Shown in pieces: positions 17,513-26,710 of a DNA stretch of 64,000 bases. Source of the stretch: Cellvibrio japonicus Ueda107 (GTDB taxonomy: Bacteria > Pseudomonadota > Gammaproteobacteria > Pseudomonadales > Cellvibrionaceae); contig NC_010995.1 of the NCBI RefSeq assembly GCF_000019225.1, forward strand, positions 3,976,501-4,040,500, read 5' to 3'. A model generated the notes under the pieces. It had not been told where the DNA came from. It did no database searches and was given only the letters and a program-made list of their open reading frames with translations. The translations under genes were made by a program, and so were the position numbers. The stretch's first letter is position 1. Every line of letters starts with the position of its first letter.

Positions 17513-19423
17513 ATGTACAACGAAATCCCCACCAATCGCCCGGCAACCCCCCTGCTGGACAGCATTGACAGCCCAGCCGAGCTGCGCGCCCTGAGCGAAA
17601 AGCAACTGCCCCAGCTCGCCGATGAGCTGCGCGCGTTCCTGTTGTATACCGTGGGTCAGACCGGCGGTCATTTCGGTGCAGGACTGGGTGTGGTGGAGCT
17701 GACCATCGCCCTGCATTATGTGTACGACACACCGGAAGATCGCCTGGTGTGGGACGTGGGCCACCAGACTTACCCGCATAAAATCCTCACCAGCCGCCGC
17801 GAGCGCATGCACAGTATTCGCCAGGGCGGAGGCTTGTCCGGTTTTCCCAAACGCGAGGAAAGCCCCTACGACACCTTTGGTGTCGGCCACTCCAGTACCT
17901 CTATCAGTGCCGCCCAGGGTATGGCCATAGGCGCCAAAATGGCCGGTACAGAGCGCAAGGTGGCAGCGATTATTGGCGATGGCGCCATGACCGCCGGTAT
18001 GGCCTTCGAAGCCCTTAACCACGCGGCCCACACCGAAACGGATATGTTAGTGGTGCTGAATGACAACAATATGTCCATCTCACCCAATGTCGGCGGCCTG
18101 TCCACCTACCTCTCCAAAATCTGGGCCAGCAAGTTTTACAACTCCCTGCGTGAAGGCAGCAAGCAGGTATTGGGCAAGATCCCACCCGCCTGGGAGTTTG
18201 CACGGCGCACCGAAGAACACTTCAAGGGGTTTATGTCGCCCGGCACCCTGTTTGAGGAAATGGGTTTTAACTACGTCGGCCCGATCAACGGCCATGACCT
18301 GGGCGACCTGGTGCGCTGCCTGCGCAACCTGCGCGAGATCAAGGGCCCCAAGCTGCTGCATGTGATCACCCAGAAAGGCAAAGGCTTTGAGCCTGCCGAG
18401 CTGGACCCGGTGGGCTATCACGCCCTGAATAAAATCGAACCGAAAAAAGCCGCTATAGGTGCAGTTGACGCCCCTAAAAAAGTTAAATTCCAGGATGTCT
18501 TTGGCCAATGGCTGTGCGATATGGCCGCCCGGGATGACAAACTGATCGGCATCACCCCGGCCATGTGTGAAGGTTCAGGCATGGTGGGATTTGCGCAGCA
18601 GTTTCCCGAGCGCTTCTACGATGTGGCGATTGCCGAGCAACACGCAGTCACACTCGCCGCCGGTATGGCCTGCGAGGGACAAAAGCCGGTGGTGGCGATT
18701 TACTCCACCTTTTTACAGCGCGCCTACGATCAACTGATCCACGACGTCGCCCTGCAAAACCTGGATGTCACCTTCGCAATCGACCGCGCCGGCCTGGTGG
18801 GCGAAGATGGCCCAACCCATTCCGGCAGTTTTGATATCAGCTACCTGCGCTGTATACCGCAGATGCTTCTCGCCACCCCCAGCGACGAAAACGAATGCCG
18901 CCAGTTGCTGTATACCGCCTACCAATATCCCGGCCCTGCCGCTGTGCGCTACCCGCGCGGCACTGGTGCAGGTGCTGTTATTGAGCAGGCCATGACGGCC
19001 CTGCCCATCGGTAAAGGCGTGGTCCGGCGCGAGGGCAAACAGGTTGCGCTGCTCTGCTTCGGTACACTCTTGCCCACGGCGGCACAGGTTGCTGAAAAAC
19101 TCGGTGCCAGCCTGTGCGACATGCGTTTTGTAAAACCCCTGGACAGTGAATTAATTGCGCGCATGGCTGCCAGCCACAGCCTGTTAGTCACCCTGGAAGA
19201 AAACGCCCTGGCGGGTGGAGCAGGCAGTGCGGTCAGTGAATACCTGAACAGCCAGGGTATTGCGATTCCCCTGTTGCAGCTGGGTTTTGCCGATGAGTTT
19301 ATCGATCACAACAGCCAGAAACAGCAACTCGCCCAACAGGGACTCGACGCCAAAGGCATAGAAACCGCTATTACCCAGCACCTGGCAATGATGGCCGCTG
19401 CCACCAAAGCGGTGGCCGGCTAA
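17513..19423 (+). CDS. dxs: 1-deoxy-D-xylulose-5-phosphate synthase
   Basis: This 636-aa thiamine-diphosphate enzyme makes DXP from pyruvate and glyceraldehyde 3-phosphate, the first step of the MEP pathway. Visible motifs are VWDVGHQTYPHKIL, the TPP/Mg loop GDGAMTAGMAFEALN to NDNNMSI, GLVGEDGPTHSG, and the C-terminal transketolase domain (LVTLEENALAGGAGS). It supplies the precursors used by ispA just upstream. Length is normal for the family. Confidence 0.97.
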   Translation: MYNEIPTNRPATPLLDSIDSPAELRALSEKQLPQLADELRAFLLYTVGQTGGHFGAGLGVVELTIALHYVYDTPEDRLVWDVGHQTYPHKILTSRRERMHSIRQGGGLSGFPKREESPYDTFGVGHSSTSISAAQGMAIGAKMAGTERKVAAIIGDGAMTAGMAFEALNHAAHTETDMLVVLNDNNMSISPNVGGLSTYLSKIWASKFYNSLREGSKQVLGKIPPAWEFARRTEEHFKGFMSPGTLFEEMGFNYVGPINGHDLGDLVRCLRNLREIKGPKLLHVITQKGKGFEPAELDPVGYHALNKIEPKKAAIGAVDAPKKVKFQDVFGQWLCDMAARDDKLIGITPAMCEGSGMVGFAQQFPERFYDVAIAEQHAVTLAAGMACEGQKPVVAIYSTFLQRAYDQLIHDVALQNLDVTFAIDRAGLVGEDGPTHSGSFDISYLRCIPQMLLATPSDENECRQLLYTAYQYPGPAAVRYPRGTGAGAVIEQAMTALPIGKGVVRREGKQVALLCFGTLLPTAAQVAEKLGASLCDMRFVKPLDSELIARMAASHSLLVTLEENALAGGAGSAVSEYLNSQGIAIPLLQLGFADEFIDHNSQKQQLAQQGLDAKGIETAITQHLAMMAAATKAVAG

Positions 19424-19452
19424 TCTTCCGGTTTATTTCCACACCCTTTCCA

Positions 19453-19485
19453 CAAAAAAATACCCCCGAGCAAACTCGGGGGTAT
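19453..19485. terminator. Bidirectional terminator between dxs and the GH5 cellulase
   Basis: The 11-bp stem ATACCCCCGAG / CTCGGGGGTAT has a CAAA loop. Read leftwards it is followed by seven U, so it is strongest for the cellulase gene. Read rightwards the tail is weaker (TGTGTTTC). Confidence 0.85.
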
Positions 19486-19513
19486 TGTGTTTCTGGCGCT
19501 GGCAAATGCCCTG

Positions 19514-21331
19514 TCAGAAGGTTGCGTTTACAATCGCGCGGATAATATCCGGATACAACTGGTTGCCCGAATTGCGATCAAACAGCGCGAAGCCGCCATC
19601 GCCTGAATAACCATTATCCCAATAGACAGGTACCAGGCCACGCTGATAGGCGGACTTGGTAATGTACTGGTTGTAGTAAACCCGGAAGGTTTCGTGACCA
19701 GACACATTCAGGCGGGATACCACACCGTATTCACCCAGGATGACCCCGACGCCCCTGTTGATAAAGTTGGTGCGCATCTTTTCAAACTGTGCATCGGCAT
19801 AGGCTTCATTGGCCCAGGTTTCGGTCACCGCAGGATTGGTTGCAATAGCGCCCCACTGGGTGATATTGCTGCTGGTGTTGAGGGTGAAGTTATAGGGATC
19901 GTAATAATGCACTTCCATCAGCAAGCGATTGCTCGCACTGTCGGTCGGGATGCGCGCAAAATTCACGGTGTGATCGATATTGGTATTAAAACCCTGCACC
20001 ACCAGGAAGCGATTGGCGTTATTACCGCCCGTCGCACGCACGGTATCCACGAAGGTTTGGTTGAAGCTGTTTTGTACCGTGTAGTACTCCACTGTCGGCG
20101 TGCCATAGTCGCCCTCAACCATGACTTCGTTGGTACCCGCAAACAACAACTTATCGCCGTAATTGCGGAAATGATTGGCAATCTGGGTCCACATAATCGA
20201 CAGTCGATTATTTACATAGGCCTGCTGTGCATAGGTGGGCTGCATCCAGCCACCATCCCAGTGGATATTGATCATCACGTACATATCTTCGTTAAGGGCG
20301 TAATTCACCACCTGTTCAACGCGGTTTAACCAGGCCGGGTCAATGGTGAAAGTGGCCGCGTTGGTAAACTTACTCCAGGCCACCGGCACACGCAGGGTTT
20401 TAAAGCCCGCGGCTTTTACCGAGGAAATCAGTTGCTGGGTAATCAGCGGGTTGCCCCAATTGGTTTCGCCACCAATCGCATCCAGGGTATTTCCTACGTT
20501 CCAACCCACCCCCATCAGGCGCGTTAACTCCACACTGGTCAGGCTGCTGCCGGATGAGCTGTTCACACTGGAGCTGCTGCTGGAACTGCTGGAGCGCACA
20601 CTGCTGGAGGAACTGCTGCTGGACACCACCAGGCTGCTGGATGAGCTGGAGGTCGGGCAGTTATTGCCGGCAACTATGCCGAAAGGCGACGGCTGACCGC
20701 TACAGGTACTGGGCGCAATACAGCTTTGTGAATTTTCCCAGCCCCAACCGCTGGTCGTGGTATTACACAGGGGATAGCGAGTGCCATACCAGTTGCACTG
20801 CTGCGCACAGGCACTCGCCTGGCTGGAGCTGGCAAGGCTGCTGGAAGAGGAGCGGGACGATATGCTGCTCGGCACCACAGAACTGCTGACAGAACTACTG
20901 GAAGACGATGAAGGCTGGCTTGAGGAGGAGCGGGACGATGACACGCTGGAAGTCGTCCCGCCACAAATACTGCCAGTGACGGCTGGCGTCTCGACACTGC
21001 CGTTGGCATTGACCTGCAATCCAAAGGAAACTGTTTGCCCCGGCTGGATTCCCGCGTTCCAACCCAGGTTGGTTGCTGAGTAGGGGTTTGAGCCCGATAC
21101 GGTCGCATTCCAGCTATTTGTGACACGGTTATTGGTGTATTGCCAACTCACCGACCAACCGTTAATGGCGCTAGTGCCCGTATTGGTGATTTCGATAGCG
21201 GCAGTAGCGCCACTGCCCCAACTGTTGGTCACAACATACTTACAACTGGCTGTTTGGGCCCAGGCCCCGCCAGTCAGCCCAAGGCCGAGCAGCGCGGCCA
21301 GGCCTATAGCTTTGAGTTTATGGTTCATCAT
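19514..21331 (-). CDS. Secreted modular endoglucanase, CBM2-CBM10-GH5
   Basis: I place the start at ATG 21331 (605 aa) because GGAGA lies 9 bp upstream and a signal peptide follows (KAIGLAALLGLGLTGGAWA|Q). Domains in order are CBM2a (about 26-122, with surface Trp in NGWSVSWQYTNN), a serine linker, CBM10 (about 171-209, CNWYGTRYPLCN and GWGWENSQSC), a second serine linker and GH5 (about 265-605). The catalytic acid is in AGTNEVMVEG and the nucleophile in GVILGEYGVV. NIHWDGGW is also typical. It resembles the Cel5 enzymes of Cellvibrio and should be exported through the type II system. Confidence 0.92.
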   Translation of the reverse strand: MMNHKLKAIGLAALLGLGLTGGAWAQTASCKYVVTNSWGSGATAAIEITNTGTSAINGWSVSWQYTNNRVTNSWNATVSGSNPYSATNLGWNAGIQPGQTVSFGLQVNANGSVETPAVTGSICGGTTSSVSSSRSSSSQPSSSSSSSVSSSVVPSSISSRSSSSSLASSSQASACAQQCNWYGTRYPLCNTTTSGWGWENSQSCIAPSTCSGQPSPFGIVAGNNCPTSSSSSSLVVSSSSSSSSVRSSSSSSSSSVNSSSGSSLTSVELTRLMGVGWNVGNTLDAIGGETNWGNPLITQQLISSVKAAGFKTLRVPVAWSKFTNAATFTIDPAWLNRVEQVVNYALNEDMYVMINIHWDGGWMQPTYAQQAYVNNRLSIMWTQIANHFRNYGDKLLFAGTNEVMVEGDYGTPTVEYYTVQNSFNQTFVDTVRATGGNNANRFLVVQGFNTNIDHTVNFARIPTDSASNRLLMEVHYYDPYNFTLNTSSNITQWGAIATNPAVTETWANEAYADAQFEKMRTNFINRGVGVILGEYGVVSRLNVSGHETFRVYYNQYITKSAYQRGLVPVYWDNGYSGDGGFALFDRNSGNQLYPDIIRAIVNATF

Positions 21332-21660
21332 TAGCGTTATTCTCCGTTGACACCCAGGATTAGCGGGAGGCCATTGCGCCCCCCCAAGGTGCGCCCTGTG
21401 CGGGCAACACCGACCCACGCGGACCACACACTGCCCGGGAGCCCCAGAGAAATAGTCCGCTTGACTAAATACTAACGACTTGAATTGCCGGCAGGCGCCA
21501 GAGTCTGTCGTAAATGCCACTTGGCGTGCCATTAAGTGAGATTTGAGAAGCAATTCACAGGAGGAATTATTTTTATATATAAAAACAAATCATGGAGGTT
21601 TATCAAAATGTGCACTACCGCCAACAAGGCAGCCTTGCCATATCCTCTTTTTTCCTCTAA

Positions 21661-21678
21661 TTTGTAATCGATTACAAA
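21661..21678. promoter_or_regulatory. Perfect 18-bp palindromic operator, copy 1
   Basis: TTTGTAATCGATTACAAA is a perfect inverted repeat with a central CG, the form typical of LacI/GalR-family operators. It lies 330 bp upstream of the cellulase start and 300 bp upstream of the mannanase start. Confidence 0.6.
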
Positions 21679-21826
21679 AATAATAGCGAATGCATCCATT
21701 ATTCAAGCGTGGCTGATAGCGCCAATGAAACCGCATAAAACCTGATTTATTCGTTATTTTTATCACTACTTACCCAATTGATCTGCCTGTAGTCACAACC
21801 AGGCATATCGCAATTTACAGCCAAAA

Positions 21827-21844
21827 AAAGTAACCGATTACAAA
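21827..21844. promoter_or_regulatory. Palindromic operator, copy 2
   Basis: AAAGTAACCGATTACAAA matches copy 1 at 14 of 18 positions, including the core. It ends 133 bp before the mannanase-like gene. Confidence 0.58.
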
Positions 21845-21977
21845 CACAAGAGCGCGACAAGCCAACAACAGGGAGAAGGAAGGCAGGAGGCAGGGTTTTG
21901 ACAGCAAGTTCAAACGGGAGGTGTTGTCTTTTCAACGTCCTCCGCATCAACAACACAATAATGATAAAGGTAACGCT

Positions 21978-23270
21978 ATGTCGCTCTTTACCCCTCTATC
22001 AGAGACTAACGTCAGGTCACACACCAACACATCCTCTGTATTTTGCCGCCGGATAAAAACACTGGTCGCTGGCCTTACTGCCCTGGGCCTGATGCTGGCC
22101 GCTGTATCAGCATCTGCCGGGTTTTATGTGTCCGGCAAACAGCTGCGCGAAGGCAATGGCAACAACTTCATTATGCGCGGCGTTAACCTGCCCCACGCCT
22201 GGTTCCCGGATCGCACCAACCAGGCCCTGGCAGATATCTCCGCGACCGGCGCCAATAGTGTGCGGGTGGTATTAAGCAATGGCCGGCTCTGGTCGCGCAC
22301 CCCCGAGTCACAAGTGGCCAGCATTATCAGCCAGGCCAAGGCACGCCAATTGATTACGGTATTGGAGGTCCATGACACCACCGGTTACGGTGAACAAACC
22401 GCTGCCACCCTGAGTGAGGCCGTGGATTACTGGATCGCAATCCGCAATGCGCTGATCGGTCAGGAGGATTACGTGATCATTAATATTGGCAATGAGCCGT
22501 TCGGCAACGGCCAGTCGGCCAGCACCTGGCTCAACCTCCACCGCGATGCCATCAACCGCCTGCGCAATGCCGGTTTTACCCACACCCTGATGGTGGACGC
22601 CGCCAACTGGGGACAGGACTGGGAAAACATCATGCGCAATAACGCCTCCAGCCTGTTCAATAGCGACCCGCGCCGCAATGTTATTTTCAGTGTGCATATG
22701 TACGAGGTGTACCCCAACGACACCGCCGTCAATAATTACATGTCGGCATTTAACAGTATGAATTTACCTTTGGTGGTAGGTGAATTTGCCGCTAACCATT
22801 TCGGCAGCTATGTGGATGCCGGCTCCATTATGGCGCGCGCGCAGCAATACGGTTTTGGTTACCTCGGCTGGTCCTGGTCGGGCAACAGCAGCAACTTGTC
22901 AGCACTGGATGTGGTCACCAACTTTAATGCAGGCAGCCTTACCACCTGGGGCAACCTGTTGATCAATAACACCAACGGTATTCGCAACACGTCGCGCAAA
23001 GCCACCATCTTTGGCGGCAGCGGTAGTTCGAGCAGCAGTGCCGGCAGCTGCGGCACGGCGCCTAACGGTTATCCCTACTGCTGTAACGCTTCCTCTGCAA
23101 CCGGCAACGGTTGGGGCTGGGAGAACAACCGGAGTTGCGTGGTGGCCACCACCAGTACCAGCTGTAATTGGTATGGCACCAGCTATCCCATCTGTGTGAA
23201 TACCAGCAGCGGTTGGGGTTGGGAAAATAACCGCAGCTGTATTGCAGCCAGCACCTGCGCAGCGCAGTAA
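21978..23270 (+). CDS. Secreted GH5 (subfamily 8-like) mannanase with two CBM10 modules
   Basis: I place the start at ATG 21978 (430 aa) with AAAGG 7 bp upstream. A long signal peptide ends AAVSASA|G near residue 47. The catalytic domain (about 48-350) opens GFYVSGKQLREGNGNNFIMR and GVNLPHAWF. This pattern, with the acid in INIGNEPFGNG and the nucleophile in LVVGEFAANHFG, resembles GH5_8 endo-beta-mannanases. A short serine linker leads to two tandem CBM10 modules (about 358-392 and 394-430, each with GWGWENNRSC). Substrate assignment to mannan is inference from family resemblance. Confidence 0.85.
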   Translation: MSLFTPLSETNVRSHTNTSSVFCRRIKTLVAGLTALGLMLAAVSASAGFYVSGKQLREGNGNNFIMRGVNLPHAWFPDRTNQALADISATGANSVRVVLSNGRLWSRTPESQVASIISQAKARQLITVLEVHDTTGYGEQTAATLSEAVDYWIAIRNALIGQEDYVIINIGNEPFGNGQSASTWLNLHRDAINRLRNAGFTHTLMVDAANWGQDWENIMRNNASSLFNSDPRRNVIFSVHMYEVYPNDTAVNNYMSAFNSMNLPLVVGEFAANHFGSYVDAGSIMARAQQYGFGYLGWSWSGNSSNLSALDVVTNFNAGSLTTWGNLLINNTNGIRNTSRKATIFGGSGSSSSSAGSCGTAPNGYPYCCNASSATGNGWGWENNRSCVVATTSTSCNWYGTSYPICVNTSSGWGWENNRSCIAASTCAAQ

Positions 23271-23642
23271 TTCCCATGAAAAAGGCCGCGCCTGTGATAC
23301 AAGTGCGGCCATCAATAAACGCTCCGTTTTCCTCGCGCGATACATAACTGCAACGCGCAATTTTACTGGCAGAACACCAAAGGAAAATTGTGGGAAATTC
23401 AGCAGATGGGAATAACGGGCGGTTGTGTGAAGGAGATCCGTGGACGGAACTCAATTCCTTTTGAGTTCACTAAAACCACTCACTCATGCATAGTCATGCA
23501 GGTAAATTTATACACCCGGATTGCAATATTGCCCAAGTGCCAAATCCGCAAATGTGAACCACGTCCTGATTATTGGCGCATCAGTGCCGGTATCACTCGG
23601 TGACGGCGCACAAAATCACTGCGTACAAATTCATGCCAGCCA
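23271..23642. other. Intergenic region between convergent genes
   Basis: Apart from the terminator at its left end it contains an 8-bp perfect hairpin (GAACTCAA / TTGAGTTC, 23447-23468). No gene is supported. A possible 71-codon reading at 23388 has no ribosome-binding site or recognisable product. Confidence 0.4.
23281..23310 (-). terminator. Terminator downstream of fghA
   Basis: Arms GGCCGC (23284-23289) and GCGGCC (23305-23310) are followed, reading leftwards, by five U. It lies 330 bp beyond the fghA stop and may also weakly stop the convergent mannanase transcript. Confidence 0.55.
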
Positions 23643-24503
23643 TCAGCGGTGCGTTTCAAACAAATAACCGGCGTGATAGCGCAGGTGTTCCTCGATAAAA
23701 CTGGCGATGAAAAAATAGCTGTGGTCATAGCCCGGTTGACGACGCAATACCAGCGGGTGTTTGTGTTTCCAACAGGCCTGCTCCAGCAGCTCGGGTTTTA
23801 ATTGTTCCTGCAAAAAATTATCAGCGTCGCCCTGGTCGATAAATAGCGCCTGCTTACTGTCGCCCTGGGCAATGAGCTCACAGGCGTCATAGGCTTTCCA
23901 ACTTTCGCGGTCACTACCTAAATAACCCGCCAGCGCTTTCTCGCCCCAGGGACACTGGCTGGGCGCCACTATGGGGGCAAACGCAGACACCGAAGTAAAA
24001 CGCCCTGGATTTCGCAGTGCCAATACCAATGCACCGTGTCCCCCCATGGAATGGCCGCTGATGGCTTCGCGGCCATTGACCGGAAAATGTTCGCGCACCA
24101 GTTGCGGCAATTCCTCATTGACGTAGTCGTACATGCGGTAATGCCGGTTCCAGGGAGCCTGGGTTGCATTGACATAAAAACCGGCGCCACTGCCAAAGTC
24201 ATAGCTGTCGTGTTCACCCGGCAGTTCCAGACCGCGCGGGCTGGTATCCGGGCACACCAGCGCAATGCCCAACTCTGCCGCAACGCGATGGGCCCCCGCT
24301 TTTTGCGAAAAGTTTTCGTCGGTACAGGTCAGGCCGGAGAGCCACCAGAGCACCGGCACCGCGGCTGTATCAGCCTGGGGCGGCAGGTAGATGGCAAAAA
24401 CCATATCGCAGTTGAGTACCTGCGATCGGTGTTTGTATCGCTTCAACCAACCATCAAAGGTGCGTGTTGCAGACACTAGGGTCAATGCGGAATCTGCACT
24501 CAT
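23643..24503 (-). CDS. fghA: S-formylglutathione hydrolase
   Basis: This 286-aa serine hydrolase of the esterase D type has the nucleophile elbow GHSMGGHGAL, the DSYDFGSGAGFYVNATQAPW segment and a C-terminal catalytic His in PGYDHSYFFI. It cleaves S-formylglutathione to formate and glutathione. AGGAGA precedes the start. It lies 15 bp after frmA, which makes its substrate precursor, so the pair forms the glutathione-dependent formaldehyde detoxification pathway. Confidence 0.95.
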   Translation of the reverse strand: MSADSALTLVSATRTFDGWLKRYKHRSQVLNCDMVFAIYLPPQADTAAVPVLWWLSGLTCTDENFSQKAGAHRVAAELGIALVCPDTSPRGLELPGEHDSYDFGSGAGFYVNATQAPWNRHYRMYDYVNEELPQLVREHFPVNGREAISGHSMGGHGALVLALRNPGRFTSVSAFAPIVAPSQCPWGEKALAGYLGSDRESWKAYDACELIAQGDSKQALFIDQGDADNFLQEQLKPELLEQACWKHKHPLVLRRQPGYDHSYFFIASFIEEHLRYHAGYLFETHR

Positions 24504-24518
24504 GCAAGGGTCTCCTGC

Positions 24519-25628
24519 CTAATAATGCAAAACGGTGCGAATGCTTTTACCTTCGTGCAGCAAATCAAACGCCTGGTTGATTTGGTCGAAGGGCATATCG
24601 TGGGTAATAAATTCGTCAATTTTGATCTCACCATTCATATAGCGCTCGACATAGCCGGGCAACTGGCTGCGACCTTTTACCCCACCAAAGGCAGAGCCCC
24701 GCCACACGCGACCCGTGACCAACTGGAAGGGGCGCGTGGAAATTTCCTGGCCGGCACCGGCCACACCAATGATGATCGACTCACCCCAGCCCTTGTGGCA
24801 GCACTCCAGCGCAGAGCGCATCACATTGACATTGCCGATACATTCAAACGAGTAGTCCACGCCGCCATCGGTCATATCCACAATTACCTGCTGGATGGGT
24901 GCGCTGTGATCTTTGGGATTTACGAAATCCGTAGCGCCGAATTGGCGCGCCAGCTCGAACTTATCGGGATTGACATCAATCGCGATAATGCGTGCGGCCT
25001 TCACCATCTGTGCGCCCTGGATCACCGCCAGGCCAATCGCTCCCAGGCCAAAGACAGCGACGGTTGAACCGGGAGTGACTTTCGCCGTATTGATCACCGC
25101 GCCTATGCCCGTGGTAACCCCACAGCCGAGCAGGCAGATTTTATCGAGCGGCGCCTCTTTGGATACCCTGGCCAGTGAGACTTCGGGCAATACGGTATAT
25201 TCCGAAAAGGTCGAGGTACCCATGTAGTGGTACAGCGGTTTGCCATCGAGCGAGAAACGGGTGGTGCCATCGGGCATTAGACCCTTACCCTGGGTTGCAC
25301 GCACCGCACCACAGAGGTTGGTTTTGCCGGACAGGCAGAATTTGCACTTGCCACACTCAGCGGTGTACAGCGGAATCACATGGTCGCCCACCGCCAGGCT
25401 GGTCACCCCCGGCCCCACGGCTTCGACAATACCGGCTCCTTCGTGGCCGAGCACCGCCGGGAAAACACCTTCCGGGTCAGCCCCCGACAGGGTATAGGCA
25501 TCGGTATGGCACACACTGGTCGCGACTATGCGCACCAGCACTTCACCGGCTTTGGGGCCTTCAACATCGATATCAACCAGCTCCAGGGGTTTACCGGGGG
25601 CGAGCGCAATGGCGGCACGGGATTTCAT
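24519..25628 (-). CDS. frmA: S-(hydroxymethyl)glutathione dehydrogenase (class III ADH)
   Basis: The start is ATG 25628 (369 aa), with AAGGAG 9 bp upstream; a longer frame to 25709 has no such site. Catalytic zinc ligands are in TSVCHTDAYTLSG, GHEGAGIVE and LGCGVTTGIG. The structural zinc site is CGKCKFCLSGKTNLC, and the NAD-binding fold is VFGLGAIGLAVIQGA. It oxidises S-hydroxymethylglutathione formed from formaldehyde and works with FghA. Confidence 0.96.
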   Translation of the reverse strand: MKSRAAIALAPGKPLELVDIDVEGPKAGEVLVRIVATSVCHTDAYTLSGADPEGVFPAVLGHEGAGIVEAVGPGVTSLAVGDHVIPLYTAECGKCKFCLSGKTNLCGAVRATQGKGLMPDGTTRFSLDGKPLYHYMGTSTFSEYTVLPEVSLARVSKEAPLDKICLLGCGVTTGIGAVINTAKVTPGSTVAVFGLGAIGLAVIQGAQMVKAARIIAIDVNPDKFELARQFGATDFVNPKDHSAPIQQVIVDMTDGGVDYSFECIGNVNVMRSALECCHKGWGESIIIGVAGAGQEISTRPFQLVTGRVWRGSAFGGVKGRSQLPGYVERYMNGEIKIDEFITHDMPFDQINQAFDLLHEGKSIRTVLHY

Positions 25629-25778
25629 GGGGGGGTGCTCCTTGGGAATCAGCAGGACAGGAACCGCTCGCCAGGCATGAGGGCAAGCAGGGGATTTTAG
25701 GTCGGACAAAAGTGTAGACTATTCACCATTCAGCAATAAACCAACTAAAACTCACTTAATTATTGCCATGGAGCAACA

Positions 25779-26678
25779 ATGCAACATTGGGAAAGCGTCG
25801 AAGCCTTTATCCAGGTGATTCGCCAGGGCAGCTTTGCCGGCGCAGCGCGCCAGCTCCAGGTCTCCAACTCCCACGTCAGCCGCCTGGTGAGCCAGTTGGA
25901 GCTGCAATTGGGCACCCAATTGCTCTACCGCACCACCCGCCAGATCCGCCTGACCGACGCCGGGCAAGTGTATTTCGACCACTGCTGCCATCTGTTTGAT
26001 GGCCTGCGCGAAGCAGAGCTGCTGCTCCATCACTACCGCGACCAACCCTCCGGGCTTTTGAAAATTACCGCCGCGACCACCTTTGGCGACAAATTTATCG
26101 CGCCAGTGGTCAACGATTTCCAACTGCGCTACCCGCAGCTCAAGGTGAGCATGTATTTCAGCAACCGCCAGGTGGAGTTGATTGAAGAAGGCTTTGATGT
26201 GGGCATACGCATGGGGGTATTGCGCGAATCCACCCTGGTGGCCAAACGCCTGTGCGACCGGCGCGAATATATCGTCGGCTCGCCCGCCTATTTCCGGCGC
26301 AGTCCGGCACCCCAATCACTCGCGGAACTGGACAGCCACAACTGCCTGGTGGGGACTCGCGGCTATTGGCTCTTGAGCGATAAAGGCCAGCGCAAGGATC
26401 TGGTCGTGCGCGGCAACTGGCAGGCCAACTCCGGCCCGGCACTGCTGGATGCAGCCCTCAAAGGCATAGGCCTGGCGCAGTTGCCGGATTATTACGTGGA
26501 TGAATTCCTCGGCGATGGGCGCTTGCAGTCTGTACTGGAACAACACCGCTATAGCGATACCGGGGTGTGGGTAGTCTATCCGCAACAGCGCCACCTGGCC
26601 CCCAAGGTACGACTGTTTATTGATTTCCTGGTGGAGCGTTTTGCGGGAGGAATTAGTGACGTCTTGCCGCCGCCCTGA
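25779..26678 (+). CDS. LysR-family transcriptional regulator
   Basis: The 299-aa product has an N-terminal winged helix (about 1-60, FIQVIRQGSFAGAARQLQVS NSHVSRLVSQLE) and a LysR substrate-binding domain (about 90-290). GGAG lies just before the ATG. It is divergent from frmA-fghA across 150 bp, the usual position for a LysR regulator of a neighbouring operon, so formaldehyde-responsive control is a reasonable inference. It converges on the MFS gene with a 32-bp gap and no clear terminator. Confidence 0.88.
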   Translation: MQHWESVEAFIQVIRQGSFAGAARQLQVSNSHVSRLVSQLELQLGTQLLYRTTRQIRLTDAGQVYFDHCCHLFDGLREAELLLHHYRDQPSGLLKITAATTFGDKFIAPVVNDFQLRYPQLKVSMYFSNRQVELIEEGFDVGIRMGVLRESTLVAKRLCDRREYIVGSPAYFRRSPAPQSLAELDSHNCLVGTRGYWLLSDKGQRKDLVVRGNWQANSGPALLDAALKGIGLAQLPDYYVDEFLGDGRLQSVLEQHRYSDTGVWVVYPQQRHLAPKVRLFIDFLVERFAGGISDVLPPP

Positions 26679-26710
26679 AGTCATCATTGGCCCTCCATGG
26701 CCACGGCGGA

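Larger units (their letters stand above)
21332..21977. promoter_or_regulatory. Divergent regulatory region between two GH5 genes
   Basis: This 646-bp non-coding region is AT-rich, with a TATATATAAAAA stretch at about 21573-21585 that could be part of the cellulase promoter. It holds two copies of an 18-bp operator-like palindrome, listed separately. No small gene in it has both a ribosome-binding site and convincing composition. Confidence 0.6.

Noticed and set aside
20520..20960. Repetitive stretches in the cellulase gene resembling a repeat array
   Set aside because: They encode serine linkers with varied codons; there is no regular repeat-spacer structure, so not CRISPR.
23388..23603. 71-codon open frame between mannanase and fghA
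   Set aside because: No ribosome-binding site, no homology that I recognise, and atypical composition.
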